DNA of 64,000 nucleotides from CAZHEV01 sp964531335 [NCBI: uncultured bacterium] (GCA_964531335.1 CAZHEV010000001.1:137893-201892), one strand, 5' to 3'; shown: positions 33,878 to 42,505, counted from the stretch's first letter. Notes: a model not told the origin generated them from the letters alone. Numbers and translations are program-made.

Positions 33878-34125
33878 ATGGCTCGCCCTGTCTACGTCCC
33901 CGTTTGCGCTATGTTGACGATTCTGGCCTTGTCGCTGCTCGCCCCGGCGCCTTCACGGGCCCTCCAGGAGGAGCAACAGGACGAGGCCCTCGCCAAGCTG
34001 CTGCCCATGGCGCTCTGGGCCGAGAGCGAGACGGCGAGGGCAACATCATCTTCGTGCACTTGGGATTCGAGCGGGGAGATGAAGCCAAGCTGGAAAAGGA
34101 GATCGTGAGGCTCCTTGCCGGATGA
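33878..34125 (+). pseudogene. Small secreted protein gene with an apparent frameshift
   Basis: A good AGGAGGAGCGA site precedes ATG 33878 and a signal peptide (LTILALSLLAPAPSRA). The first frame runs to a stop at 34108 but becomes low-complexity after about 34020. The +1 frame continues with IIFVHLGFERGDEAKLEKEI and ends naturally at 34125. Fusing the two frames near 34020 gives a plausible ~82-residue exported protein. A real frameshift or a sequencing error cannot be told apart here. Confidence 0.45.
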
Positions 34126-34283
34126 TCTCGGGGCCCCGCTCCTGCGAGTCCGCGCCTGCGACCGCACGCGGGCGGGCCCACCGGGAGGCTTTCCGGCACG
34201 CACCGTCGGCGGGCGCGCGTTGCAGCCATAGAACAATTCCGTTGACCTGATTTTGCGCGGCCCAAGAGAATCGGAGGCTGATC

Positions 34284-35894
34284 ATGTCAACAGGGAAGTC
34301 GGGCAGGGCTCCCGGGAATGACCGAAGGGGATCCGGCGCCGAAAGTCAGGGGCGCTCCCGATCACGGTCCTCCCCGGACAAAAGCGAGATCTTCGAAACG
34401 GTGCTCAGCGCGGCACCCATGGGCATCGGTATGGTCCGCGACAGGGTTATCGAGATGGCGAGCGATCGCCTCTGTATGATGACCGGGTATTCCAGAGACG
34501 AGCTCTTGGGTAGGAGCGCGCGAGTGCTGTATCCCACTCGGGAGGAGTACGAGAGGGTGGGCCGGGTGAAGTACGATCAGATCAGAGAGTACGGAGTGGG
34601 GAGCGTCGAGACCCGGCTCAAGCACAAGAACGGAACTATAATCGACGTCTATTTGAGCTCGGTGGCCGTCGATCACAGCGACCTCTCGAGAGGCGTCGTG
34701 TTCACTGCCCTGGACATTACCGAGCGCAGGAGGCTCGAAGAACTCTTGCGCCAGTCGCAGAAGATGGAGGCCGTGGGCAGGCTTGCCGGAGGGTTGGCGC
34801 ACGATTTCAACAATCTGCTGACGGGCATACTCGGATACAGCCAGCTCGCCCTGGACGAGCTGGAGGAGGACCATCCCGCCAGAGGATTCATCGAGACGAT
34901 AAGAAAGACGGGCCGGAACGCGTCCGATTTGACGGACCGCCTCCTCGCGTTCAGCCGCAGGAAGGTCATCGGTCCCAAGGTCATATGTCTGAACGAGACG
35001 ATATCGAGCATGCAGAAGATGCTCAACCATCTCATAGGGGAGGACGTGAGCCTGAGCACCGTACTCGAGCCTCGTCTTTTCCACATCAAAGCCGACCCCA
35101 ACGAGATCGCTCACATAATAGTCAATCTCGCAATAAACGCGCGCGATGCCATGCCCAGCGGAGGGCAGCTCATAATAGCGACCCAGAACGTCGTCGTCAC
35201 CGAGACCTCGGGCCCTCGGCTTGTGGGCCTGGGCCCGGGAGAGTACGCGCTGATGGCAGTAAGCGATACCGGAGTGGGGATGAGTGACGAGGTCAAGTCA
35301 AAGATCTTCGAGCCTTTCTTCACGACAAAGGACAACCCGAAGGGAACGGGGCTGGGCCTTTCGATAGTTTACGGAATAGTGGCGCAAAGCGGAGGCCACA
35401 TATGGATACGCAGCGGCGTGGGGGTAGGCACTACCGTCAAGATCTACCTTCCCCGCGCCGACGAGCCCCTCGACGCGGAGCAGGTCTCGGCGCAGAGGCC
35501 CGCCAGTCTCGAGGGAACGGAGACCGTGCTCGTGGTCGAAGACCAGCAGGTGGTAAGGTCTTTGGCCAGGAGGATCCTGGCCGCCCGGGGTTACGAGGTT
35601 CTCGAGGCGAGGACAGGGCTCGATGCACTGGAGGTCTGCCGCATTCACGGCGGCCCCATACACCTTATGCTCACGGACGTGATAATGCCGGAGATGAGCG
35701 GCATGGAGCTGGCGGCGAAAGCCGCCCTCGTGAGGCCGGAAATGGAGGTGGTATTCATGTCCGGCTATGCCGAAAGCTCGATAGTCGATCGCGGGCTCTT
35801 CGATGAGACCAAGACTTTCATCCAGAAGCCGTTCGATCCAGAAACCCTCGCAACGAAGGTCCGGGAGGTCCTTGAAGGCATGAAAGGAGAATAA
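34284..35894 (+). CDS. Hybrid histidine kinase (PAS, kinase, receiver)
   Basis: 536 residues. An N-terminal PAS domain (about 35-150) is followed by the H-box RLAGGLAHDFNNLLTGILGY near residue 173, an N-box NLAINARDAM, G-boxes DTGVGMSD and GTGLGLSIVYGIVAQSGGH, and a C-terminal receiver domain with VLVVEDQQVVRS and the phosphoacceptor aspartate near residue 465 (MLTDVIMPEMSG). No membrane segment was seen. Its stop lies three bases before the nickel superoxide dismutase gene, so the two are probably co-transcribed. Confidence 0.92.
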   Translation: MSTGKSGRAPGNDRRGSGAESQGRSRSRSSPDKSEIFETVLSAAPMGIGMVRDRVIEMASDRLCMMTGYSRDELLGRSARVLYPTREEYERVGRVKYDQIREYGVGSVETRLKHKNGTIIDVYLSSVAVDHSDLSRGVVFTALDITERRRLEELLRQSQKMEAVGRLAGGLAHDFNNLLTGILGYSQLALDELEEDHPARGFIETIRKTGRNASDLTDRLLAFSRRKVIGPKVICLNETISSMQKMLNHLIGEDVSLSTVLEPRLFHIKADPNEIAHIIVNLAINARDAMPSGGQLIIATQNVVVTETSGPRLVGLGPGEYALMAVSDTGVGMSDEVKSKIFEPFFTTKDNPKGTGLGLSIVYGIVAQSGGHIWIRSGVGVGTTVKIYLPRADEPLDAEQVSAQRPASLEGTETVLVVEDQQVVRSLARRILAARGYEVLEARTGLDALEVCRIHGGPIHLMLTDVIMPEMSGMELAAKAALVRPEMEVVFMSGYAESSIVDRGLFDETKTFIQKPFDPETLATKVREVLEGMKGE

Positions 35895-35897
35895 CGT

Positions 35898-36359
35898 ATG
35901 ATTACCAAGACGTTGCCGGCTGCCGTCGCAGTGCTCTGCCTCGCGGTCTTGCCCCCCGCCGTGGCGGCCCATTGCCAGATACCATGCGGCATCTACGACG
36001 ATCCCATGAGGATCTCTCTTATGATGGAGCACGTCACGACAATCGAAAAGTCCATGAACGAGATAGAGCATCTGTCCGGCGAGAGCGACATCAACTGGAA
36101 CCAACTCGTCCGGTGGGTAATGAACAAAGAGGACCACGCGGAGGAGCTCAGCCAGATCGCGACTTTCTACTTCATGGCCCAGCGCGTCAAGCCGGTGGAG
36201 ACGGGCGAGACGGGCGCGGACAAGTACATGGAGCAGCTCCGACTACTACACATGATCCAGGTGGAGGCGATGCGGGCGAAGCAGACCGTGGACGTGGAGC
36301 ATTGCGACAACCTGCGCGATCTCATCTCGAGGTTCGAGAGCTCCTATTTCGAGAAGTAG
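35898..36359 (+). CDS. sodN: Nickel superoxide dismutase with an export signal
   Basis: 153 residues. The first 24 are a signal peptide ending P-A-V-A-A, and cleavage would leave His25-Cys26-Q-I-P-Cys30-G-I-Tyr33 as the new N-terminus. This exactly reproduces the nickel hook HCxxPCGxY of NiSOD, in which the N-terminal amine, His1, Cys2 and Cys6 bind nickel. The remaining ~129 residues fit the four-helix NiSOD subunit. It dismutates superoxide, here likely in the periplasm. No gene for the SodX-type peptidase is adjacent; ordinary signal peptidase may do the cut. It is coupled to the kinase gene three bases upstream. Confidence 0.93.
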   Translation: MITKTLPAAVAVLCLAVLPPAVAAHCQIPCGIYDDPMRISLMMEHVTTIEKSMNEIEHLSGESDINWNQLVRWVMNKEDHAEELSQIATFYFMAQRVKPVETGETGADKYMEQLRLLHMIQVEAMRAKQTVDVEHCDNLRDLISRFESSYFEK

Positions 36360-36419
36360 GCGCTGCGCGCAAGGCGCGCTATCCGGACGCGACCGAAGAC
36401 CGGAAAGGAGAACCGCCGC

Positions 36420-36506
36420 ATGGCCGAAGAGACGATAGCGCAGGAGCCTCTTCCGTTCGAGGAGGACGCGCTGGAGCCGCACTTTCCGCTCGCGGGAAGA
36501 ACGTAA
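36420..36506 (+). CDS. Possible 28-residue small protein
   Basis: AAAGGAGAACCGCCGC precedes ATG 36420, and a TAA follows at 36504-36506, giving 28 residues rich in Glu and Pro (starts MAEETIAQEPLPFEEDALEP). It falls between sodN and the outer membrane protein gene. The quality of the ribosome-binding site is the only evidence; it may be a leader peptide or the stub of a deleted gene. Confidence 0.35.
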   Translation: MAEETIAQEPLPFEEDALEPHFPLAGRT

Positions 36507-36518
36507 CCAGGAGGATGA

Positions 36519-37079
36519 ATGAGAAGGACCGTACTGACGGCGCTGGTTGTGGCGATGGCGTGGACCCCGTGCGTCTCCGCCGAGCCCATTATAGGCGGAA
36601 ACCAGAAGGACTTCGGCGTCGCGATAAACCCCGTATTCGCCCTGTTCGGCTGGTTCAAGGGGGAGCTCAACATCTGGAGCCTGGACAGGACCGGGGAGAT
36701 AAACCTAGTCGGCGAGTACGCTTCAAACCATCCACTCACCACGGACGAGAACATCGATCTCGGCACCCTCGGCGGCAACTACAGGAAGTTCTTCAATGAC
36801 GCGCAGGAGGGCTACTTCGTCCAAGGCGGGCTGCTCTTTCACGTAGGAGAGGTCGATAGGACTCAAAGCGGCGTGCCCGAAGCGGAGACCAGCGCTCAGA
36901 TGGACATCGTGTTCGGTGTGGGCTATAGGACCATCTCGCAGACAAACGGGCTTTTCTGGGGACTGGGCATGGGCGTAGGCAGGCGCTTCGGCGAGATAGT
37001 GGACGCGGACGACAGGGTGGTTCGCGACAGCGGCTTCGCCTTCTCTTTCGACGTATTCAAGGTGGGCTACGCCTGGTAG
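36519..37079 (+). CDS. Secreted, probably outer-membrane beta-barrel protein
   Basis: 186 residues with a signal peptide (RRTVLTALVVAMAWTPCVSA) and amphipathic strands such as VFALFGWFKGELNIWSL and FWGLGMGVGRRFGE, consistent with a small barrel. AGGAGG precedes the start. No family was recognised with certainty. Co-oriented with sodN and the hybrid kinase, possibly the same operon. Confidence 0.75.
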   Translation: MRRTVLTALVVAMAWTPCVSAEPIIGGNQKDFGVAINPVFALFGWFKGELNIWSLDRTGEINLVGEYASNHPLTTDENIDLGTLGGNYRKFFNDAQEGYFVQGGLLFHVGEVDRTQSGVPEAETSAQMDIVFGVGYRTISQTNGLFWGLGMGVGRRFGEIVDADDRVVRDSGFAFSFDVFKVGYAW

Positions 37080-37240
37080 ACCGATTCTCGGGCGACAGCG
37101 GCGTTTCCGGCCCGACGGCCGGCGCGCCGGACAAATAATTTCAGGCGCACCGGCCGACCGCCGATAATTGAGGTATCAGCCATGTAGCATCCGACACTCC
37201 AAGAGCTTAGGGCGGATCGACCGCCGGGGGAGCGTGCGCC

Positions 37241-38173
37241 ATGTCCGAGATAATCGACCCGATCTACATGCCTTTCTCGCCGGAAGAGCTGGCACCTCAT
37301 TTCGTCCAACAGGCCGACAAGCACGTGGGCTATTTCGTCAAGGCCGCCAGGCGCTATCAGAATTTCATGGACGGCGCCGGTGACACCAGAGGAATACCTA
37401 TGAGCAGGGCCGAGGGCGCCCGCCGGATAGAAGGGGACAGGCGCTTTTGGGCGGCCACCTCGCTCAAACATCTGTACGACAGTCCCGCGAGAGTGCCCGG
37501 CCTCGCCCGCCTCCTGTCCGAGGCCTTTGGCACAAGTCCGCCGGTCCATGGTCTCTACAGCTGGGAGGAATGCCTCTCGGGAGATCTTCGGCTGTTCTTC
37601 CAGGCGTGCCTGCCCGCTCCGAAGCGCTATACGTCGTGGCTTCGCGACCATCTGAAAGACCGCCAGCTCATACCGTACGTCTTGGACGCCGCGGACAGGG
37701 GCAACGGCAGGGCTCTGGAAGGCGCGACCCGCGTGGACGCCCTTTTCTTGAATCTCGACAACGGATTTTCCCTGCTCGTAGAGGCCAAGGTCGCGTCTGA
37801 TATCTCTTGCTCCGTCTCGTTCGACCACTATCGAAACGAGATCGCACGCGGCATAGATGTAGCGCTCGATAAGAGCGACAAGAACGGCCGCCGGGAGCGG
37901 CCGCTCAATGTGAGAGACCCCGAGCGCTCTCTCTTCGCGCTCCTTACTCCCGAGGACTTCAAGCTCAACCCCAAGGCCCGTTTCTACGGCTGGGTCATGA
38001 ACGAATACCAGACGAACCCGACCGCCCTGGAGCGCGACCTGCCGCACCGCAAGGGCATAGCCTGGGACCAGGTCAGCAGGCGCTTGGGTTGGATCTCATA
38101 TGAAGAGATAGAGTTCGTGTTGCCGGGCGCATGCCCGTGGATAGGCCCGCGCCTGGCAGTGCGGGCGGCTTGA
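37241..38173 (+). CDS. Uncharacterised protein with a PD-(D/E)XK-like nuclease signature
   Basis: 310 residues. The core reads R-V-D166-A-L-F ... L-L-V-E181-A-K183-V, then a helix with R198-N-E-I-A-R203. This fits the PD-(D/E)XK phosphodiesterase signature (Asp, Glu-x-Lys) with strands on both sides. No helicase, methylase or toxin partner adjoins it. It may be a restriction-like or repair nuclease. No family was recognised by name, and the fold call is inference. A terminator-like hairpin follows. Confidence 0.6.
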   Translation: MSEIIDPIYMPFSPEELAPHFVQQADKHVGYFVKAARRYQNFMDGAGDTRGIPMSRAEGARRIEGDRRFWAATSLKHLYDSPARVPGLARLLSEAFGTSPPVHGLYSWEECLSGDLRLFFQACLPAPKRYTSWLRDHLKDRQLIPYVLDAADRGNGRALEGATRVDALFLNLDNGFSLLVEAKVASDISCSVSFDHYRNEIARGIDVALDKSDKNGRRERPLNVRDPERSLFALLTPEDFKLNPKARFYGWVMNEYQTNPTALERDLPHRKGIAWDQVSRRLGWISYEEIEFVLPGACPWIGPRLAVRAA

Positions 38174-38185
38174 CTTGTAAGATCT

Positions 38186-38216
38186 CCCGGTGCTGGCATC
38201 TCGCTTGAGCACCGGG
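38186..38216. repeat. Inverted repeat after the nuclease-like gene
   Basis: Nine-base perfect arms CCCGGTGCT / AGCACCGGG separated by 13 bases. No T-run follows, so the role is unclear. Confidence 0.5.
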
Positions 38217-38255
38217 GGTGATGTATGGACATCGATATCTTCTGAGCTCGCGGAG

Positions 38256-38294
38256 GCAGCCTCTCCCACCGAGGGAGCAGGCTGCTTTTCTTTT
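38256..38294 (+). terminator. Rho-independent terminator
   Basis: The stem GCAGCC-CTCCC pairs with GGGAG-GGCTGC (38256-38267 and 38273-38285) with small bulges, followed by TTTTCTTTT (38286-38294). It ends transcription from the nuclease-like gene. Confidence 0.8.
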
Positions 38295-38296
38295 CG

Positions 38297-38407
38297 CTGA
38301 TCGGCCGGCCCGTATCCCCCGAGTGGAAGGTGTGCCCCTACTGCGAGCATAGGCTGGTGCGAGGCGGCGCCCCCGAAGGCGGCGCCGGCGCGGGCGGCGG
38401 TTCGTGA
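38297..38407 (+). pseudogene. Zinc-ribbon C-terminal remnant
   Basis: An open frame without a start reads RPVSPEWKVCPYCEHRLVRG and then a Gly/Ala-rich tail to TGA 38405-38407. The CPYC motif after PEWK is typical of the C-terminal zinc ribbon of a larger protein whose body is missing. Confidence 0.4.
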
Positions 38408-38820
38408 GCGGTCGCCCCCGGGAATCCCCCTAAGGCCGAGTAGGTGTCCTTCTGGCCGACAAAACTGTGTTAGCCCTATGGTCCTCCGATCGCGAAGCGT
38501 GCATAGTCGGTCTCAGTAAAATCGTGACCTATAGCTCCCCGGCCCGATCGCCCACACCCCATGGCGGGGAGGGGCGAAGCCGGGGCCGACGTGGGGCTTG
38601 AGCATTGTGGAGGGTCACCTGAGGCAAGTCGCAACATGCACCTGGCGCCTCATCTCTCAGCTCACACAAGCGACTCGACTCCACGCCGAGGGTGACCTTC
38701 CTCAATTAGATGTGGCCGGCGTGTCACAGCGTCGGTTTACAGGGAGATGCCTCCTTTGGCGGGGCCCAGCCGCTCTGCTTCTGGGGGCATCTCATTAAGC
38801 GCGCAGGAGGCCTGAACGCC
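38408..38820. other. Gap with no recognised gene
   Basis: 412 bases with frequent stops in all frames and no hairpin or promoter of quality. A 7-base inverted pair GGTCACC/GGTGACC near 38617 and 38689 is the only structure noticed. It looks like decayed sequence, consistent with the pseudogenes on either side. Confidence 0.5.
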
Positions 38821-39103
38821 ATGAAATGTTTCGCCGTCATTCTCATCTGGCGGCCATAGGGGTCGCCGCCGGCATGCCCGCCTTCGGGCCCACTCATTTT
38901 GAAGACGAGCTCAAGGCCATCGCCGCCTTCACGCCCTTCGCCTTCACAAACGGGCGCTCAGGAAGGCCGAGGGAGAGAGCCCGTTTGTGGGCATGAGCCC
39001 GATCGTCGACGGACTCGAGAGCGTCGAGAGCCTACAGAATCAGCTCCAGTCGAACAGGGAGAAGATGACAAAGCTCAAGTCGGAGATCCGGCACGAGAAG
39101 TAG
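38821..39103 (+). pseudogene. Small secreted protein, broken by two frameshifts
   Basis: CAGGAGG precedes ATG 38821 and a leader MKCFAVILI. The frame then stops. The +1 frame continues the signal region (LAAIGVAAGMPAFG) and THFEDELKAIAAFTPFAF, then breaks again near 38953. A third frame resumes with SPFVGMSPIVDGLESVESLQ and ends at TAG 39101-39103 with a coiled coil. Joining the three gives one plausible exported protein of about 94 residues. Confidence 0.6.
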
Positions 39104-39198
39104 CTCGCCGGACACAGCGGCCGGCCTCCGCGTCCCGGGGAGCTCCCACGGGCCCGCGAAGGCCGGTCCTCTTTTTCCTTTACTTTAAGTTGGCGCCG

Positions 39199-40698
39199 TT
39201 ACCTCTTGGAACTGAGCGAGTTGTGCCAATCGTCCAGCTTCTTGGCCGCCAGCTCGCGCCCACCTATACCGAAGGCCACGGCGGCGGCTACGGCTATGGC
39301 CCCCACTATTATGCCGAAACCCAGGTTGACGATGTCGTTGGCCACGCCCATCTGGCGCAGGGCCATCGCGCCGGCCAGGACGGCTATCGAGATCCTCGTC
39401 ACGAACGCTATCAAGTTGGCGTTGGAGGTGCCGCTCGCCGTGATCGCGTCGGAGACCAGCTTGGCCAGGTACAGGCCTATCCCGAAGATGACCAGTCCGA
39501 ATATCACGTGCCCCGCAAAGACCAGAAGATCCGTCACCAGGGCGCTCAGTGAGGCGAACCCCAGCAGGTCCAGGGCCTCCACCACCGCGAAGAGCATGAT
39601 GGCGGCCAGAACCAGCGAGCCCGTGATACCCGCGGGGGAGGTGCCCTGGGCGGAGGTCTCCTTGGCCAGGCCTATCTTGACCAGAACGGCGTTGAAGCCG
39701 GCCTGCTCGAGGAGGTTCCTCACCAGGTCGGCCACCACGCGGCCGACTATGTACGAGATGATAAGGACCAGGGCCGCGGCGAAGATGTGCGGCAGCGCCG
39801 CGATGATGGTGTGAAGGATATCGCTCGCCGGCTGAGTCACCGCCTCAAGCTGAAGCGCGTTTAGCGCGGCCACCAGTATCGGCACGAAGATCAGGAAATA
39901 GACTATGTAGCCCACAAGGCCGGACAGCTTGTGCTTGCCCAGCGCGCGCGAGATGCCGGCTTTGTCTGAAAGGCTGTCCAGGCCGGCCGCCGACAGGAGA
40001 TTTGTCAATAGCCGCTGGACCACCTTCGCCACGAACCAGCCGGCGAAGAGGATCACCGCCGCCGCGAATATGTTCGGCAGGTAGCCCAGGATCTTGTCGG
40101 CCATCCCCCTTACAGGATCGAGAAGCCCTTCCAGCGCGAGGGAGCTCAGGATGGCCGGCAGGAAGAGCAAAAAGATCAGCCAGTACACCGCGTCGCCGAG
40201 CGATTTGGACAGCGGCACCTTCTTGCCCTCTTCAAGGCCCGCCTGGCCGCCGAAGCGCTCGTCTATCCTGGCGGCCCTCAACGCCCGGGTCAGTACCACG
40301 CGCAGCACGCTCGCCAGTATCCAGGCGATGAGAAGAAGGATCCCCGCGCCGACTATCCTCGGCAGGAACTCGAACACACGATTGAGAAGAGTGTTGATGG
40401 GCTCGGTGATCAGAGTGATGCCCAGGACCTGGAAGAAGGCGACGAGCACGAAGAGGATTATCACATAGTACACGCCTTTTCCGGTTCCTCCCGCGACGTC
40501 GACCTTTCTTCTCTCCTCCGGCCCGAAAATCCACCCCGCGACCTTTTCGTCCAGGTGCGTCTTTCGAAGCACGCCTCTGACGACCGCGGAGATAACCAGG
40601 GCAACGATCCAGCCCACAACCAGGATGGCCAGGGCCCCGACCAGGTTCGGCACGTAGGCCCCAACCGTCTCATAGATCCTCGAGAGAGCGTCTTGCAT
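39199..40698 (-). CDS. Membrane channel-like protein with tandem TM-helix repeats
   Basis: 499 residues from ATG 40698, preceded on the minus strand by AAAGGAGGTAACGCC. The frame is open 22 codons further but without a site. Repeats of the conserved TM-helix motif occur about five times, for example VPNLVGALAILVVGWIVALV, LPRIVGAGILLLIAWILASV, LPNIFAAAVILFAGWFVAKV and LPHIFAAALVLIISYIVGRV, each followed by a short amphipathic linker. The same motif (PF05552) occurs in conserved mechanosensitive-channel-related membrane proteins. An osmotic or ion-channel role is inferred only. Confidence 0.85.
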   Translation of the reverse strand: MQDALSRIYETVGAYVPNLVGALAILVVGWIVALVISAVVRGVLRKTHLDEKVAGWIFGPEERRKVDVAGGTGKGVYYVIILFVLVAFFQVLGITLITEPINTLLNRVFEFLPRIVGAGILLLIAWILASVLRVVLTRALRAARIDERFGGQAGLEEGKKVPLSKSLGDAVYWLIFLLFLPAILSSLALEGLLDPVRGMADKILGYLPNIFAAAVILFAGWFVAKVVQRLLTNLLSAAGLDSLSDKAGISRALGKHKLSGLVGYIVYFLIFVPILVAALNALQLEAVTQPASDILHTIIAALPHIFAAALVLIISYIVGRVVADLVRNLLEQAGFNAVLVKIGLAKETSAQGTSPAGITGSLVLAAIMLFAVVEALDLLGFASLSALVTDLLVFAGHVIFGLVIFGIGLYLAKLVSDAITASGTSNANLIAFVTRISIAVLAGAMALRQMGVANDIVNLGFGIIVGAIAVAAAVAFGIGGRELAAKKLDDWHNSLSSKR

Positions 40699-41016
40699 GG
40701 CGTTACCTCCTTTGGTTAGCCGCTCTACTGGAACTTGAGCATACCTCTGGTAGAAATCCGACACGGAGGCTAGTGTGCCGCCGTTTGAGATGCTATAAGG
40801 AATATTGCTATATAGTGGTGGGGGAGCCCCCTAGACCCGGTAGGGGCCGATCTTGAAGGCCGCCGCATATGACTTGCCTGATGTCCCTGGCTTTGGCTGG
40901 AGGCGCGAGGCAGCTCGCGCGAGACGGTGCGGAATTGACGCCCGGGCGTGAAGGACCGGGCGCAAGGGTGGTCCGCGAAGCCGGGCAGCCACCGGGATGA
41001 TCCGGTCGGCGCGCCG
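40699..41016. other. Gap between the channel-like gene and the PaaK-like gene
   Basis: 318 bases. An AT-rich island near 40790-40816 contains TATAGC and TATATA on the minus strand about 110 bases upstream of the channel start, which could supply a -10 box; no -35 was found. A GGGGG-AG-CCCCC inverted stretch near 40826 is the only other structure. Confidence 0.35.
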
Positions 41017-42414
41017 TCAACCGGGCTGGGCGGCGGTCCTTGACGGGCCATGGCTGCGTTTGAATGGAATGATCAGCTTGAACTTGCCCGTCCTGGGGTC
41101 GTTTGCGAGCTCGTCGACAATCTGCACCTCGAAGCTCACAGTATCTCTCAGCCCTTTGCCTTTCAGGATCTCGTCCATGCGCCGGCGAATCGCGTGGACT
41201 ATGGCGTCTTCATCACCTCTTATCACGGCCTTCATCAGGAGCACGTTCTTCTCGGCCTGGATCACCTGCCACTTCTCGAGACCCGGGACGAAGAACTCGA
41301 CAATGACTATCGGGTGAATGCACTCCTCCGTCCCGTCGCCCTTGTCGAACCACAGAAAGTCCTCCTGGCGTCCCGCTATGCTCTTGATGAGTGGGAACGC
41401 GCACCCGCATCCGCATTCCTTTTCGTCGAATACGAGCTCGTCGTGAAGCCGGTAGCGGATGAGAGGCTGGGTGTAGTTGTAGAGATTCGTCAGCAGGAGC
41501 TTGCCGGACTGCCCCGGCCCGACGGGCCTCATGTCATCGTCGACCACTTCGAAGCAGTGCCAGTCGTTGAACCCGTGGAATCCGCGATGGCTGTCGCACT
41601 CCGCCGCCATGCATATCGACTCCGAGGCGGCGTAGAAATTGACCGGCTCACGGCCGAAAGCCTCTTTGACCGTCTCCCTGGTCTTCGAGGTAAGGGGGTC
41701 GGCGGCGCACAGTATTCTCATCGGCTTTATGTGTATATTGCCTTTCAACTGCTCCTGGGCCAGAAGACATACGCCGGATGCGTAGCCGCTCAGCGAATCC
41801 GGCTGGAACTCGTCGACCTGGCGACAGATCTCCGCCAGGGGGCTGTTTATGGACAACGGAAGAAGATCGATAAGGAGCCGCGGCGCGCCTTGGGTGAGGC
41901 ATATGCCCGCGAAGTGCCCGTCCGTGGCGCCAATGTAGGCGAGCTTCGACCTTCTGAAAGGGCTCAATTTGCTCTTTGAGACCCTCGTCAGCACCATGGC
42001 CCTCAGCAGGTCCCAGTCCTTGGGGCCGTAGACGAAAAGTCCTATGGCGCCCGATGAGCCCGAGGTATGAACGACCTGATATGAGCTCTTGTAATGTCTT
42101 CCCCGGTTCGAGGGGTCGCTTATGAAGGCCTCGAGCTCCTTTCTTCTGAGAGCCGGATCGCACACGAACTCATCGTAATGCTCCATCATGATCGTCTTGT
42201 CGATCGTGGGCAGATCGTGCAGAGCTACCTCGTCCGCGTTGCGGGCGGTTATCCCATGCTCTCCGTAGTACGCGCGATAGAAGCCGGAATTCTTGAGAAC
42301 GTGCCTTAGCAGATCCTTGAATCTCTTCTTCTGAAGGTTCGTTACCTGCCGCGCGTCGAGCCGCTCCGTCTTCTTCAGCCCGCGCATCTGTCTCAGAACG
42401 TTTAGAGTACCCAT
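41017..42414 (-). CDS. PaaK/CapK-like adenylate-forming ligase
   Basis: 465 residues. An AMP-binding loop SSYQVVHTSGSSGAIGLFVYG near residues 110-130, NFYAASES, and a C-terminal GRQEDFLW are the family marks of phenylacetate-CoA ligase and its relatives. These enzymes activate a carboxylic acid to an acyl-adenylate and pass it to CoA or another acceptor. No phenylacetate-degradation genes are nearby. Capsule-biosynthesis CapK and biosynthetic relatives are equally possible. Substrate unknown. Confidence 0.85.
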   Translation of the reverse strand: MGTLNVLRQMRGLKKTERLDARQVTNLQKKRFKDLLRHVLKNSGFYRAYYGEHGITARNADEVALHDLPTIDKTIMMEHYDEFVCDPALRRKELEAFISDPSNRGRHYKSSYQVVHTSGSSGAIGLFVYGPKDWDLLRAMVLTRVSKSKLSPFRRSKLAYIGATDGHFAGICLTQGAPRLLIDLLPLSINSPLAEICRQVDEFQPDSLSGYASGVCLLAQEQLKGNIHIKPMRILCAADPLTSKTRETVKEAFGREPVNFYAASESICMAAECDSHRGFHGFNDWHCFEVVDDDMRPVGPGQSGKLLLTNLYNYTQPLIRYRLHDELVFDEKECGCGCAFPLIKSIAGRQEDFLWFDKGDGTEECIHPIVIVEFFVPGLEKWQVIQAEKNVLLMKAVIRGDEDAIVHAIRRRMDEILKGKGLRDTVSFEVQIVDELANDPRTGKFKLIIPFKRSHGPSRTAAQPG

Positions 42415-42475
42415 CTCTAAAGAGCCCCTCCATGCAGCGTATTAGATTGAGTCGGCTATCTGCGCGTCTCTCGAT

Positions 42476-42505
42476 AGGTTAGGAAAGAACAGGAGGTTCT
42501 GTCAA
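42476..42505 (-). promoter_or_regulatory. Candidate promoter and operator for the PaaK-like gene
   Basis: On the minus strand, TTGACA (42505-42500) and TAACCT (42481-42476) are 18 bases apart. The spacer contains a perfect five-base inverted repeat AGAAC-N5-GTTCT (42486-42500 on the plus strand). A repressor bound there would cover the promoter. The -10 matches only three of six positions. Confidence 0.4.

Noticed and set aside
42486-42500. LexA box
   Set aside because: Inverted repeat present, but the spacing is five rather than four and the downstream gene is not an SOS gene; kept only as a generic operator.
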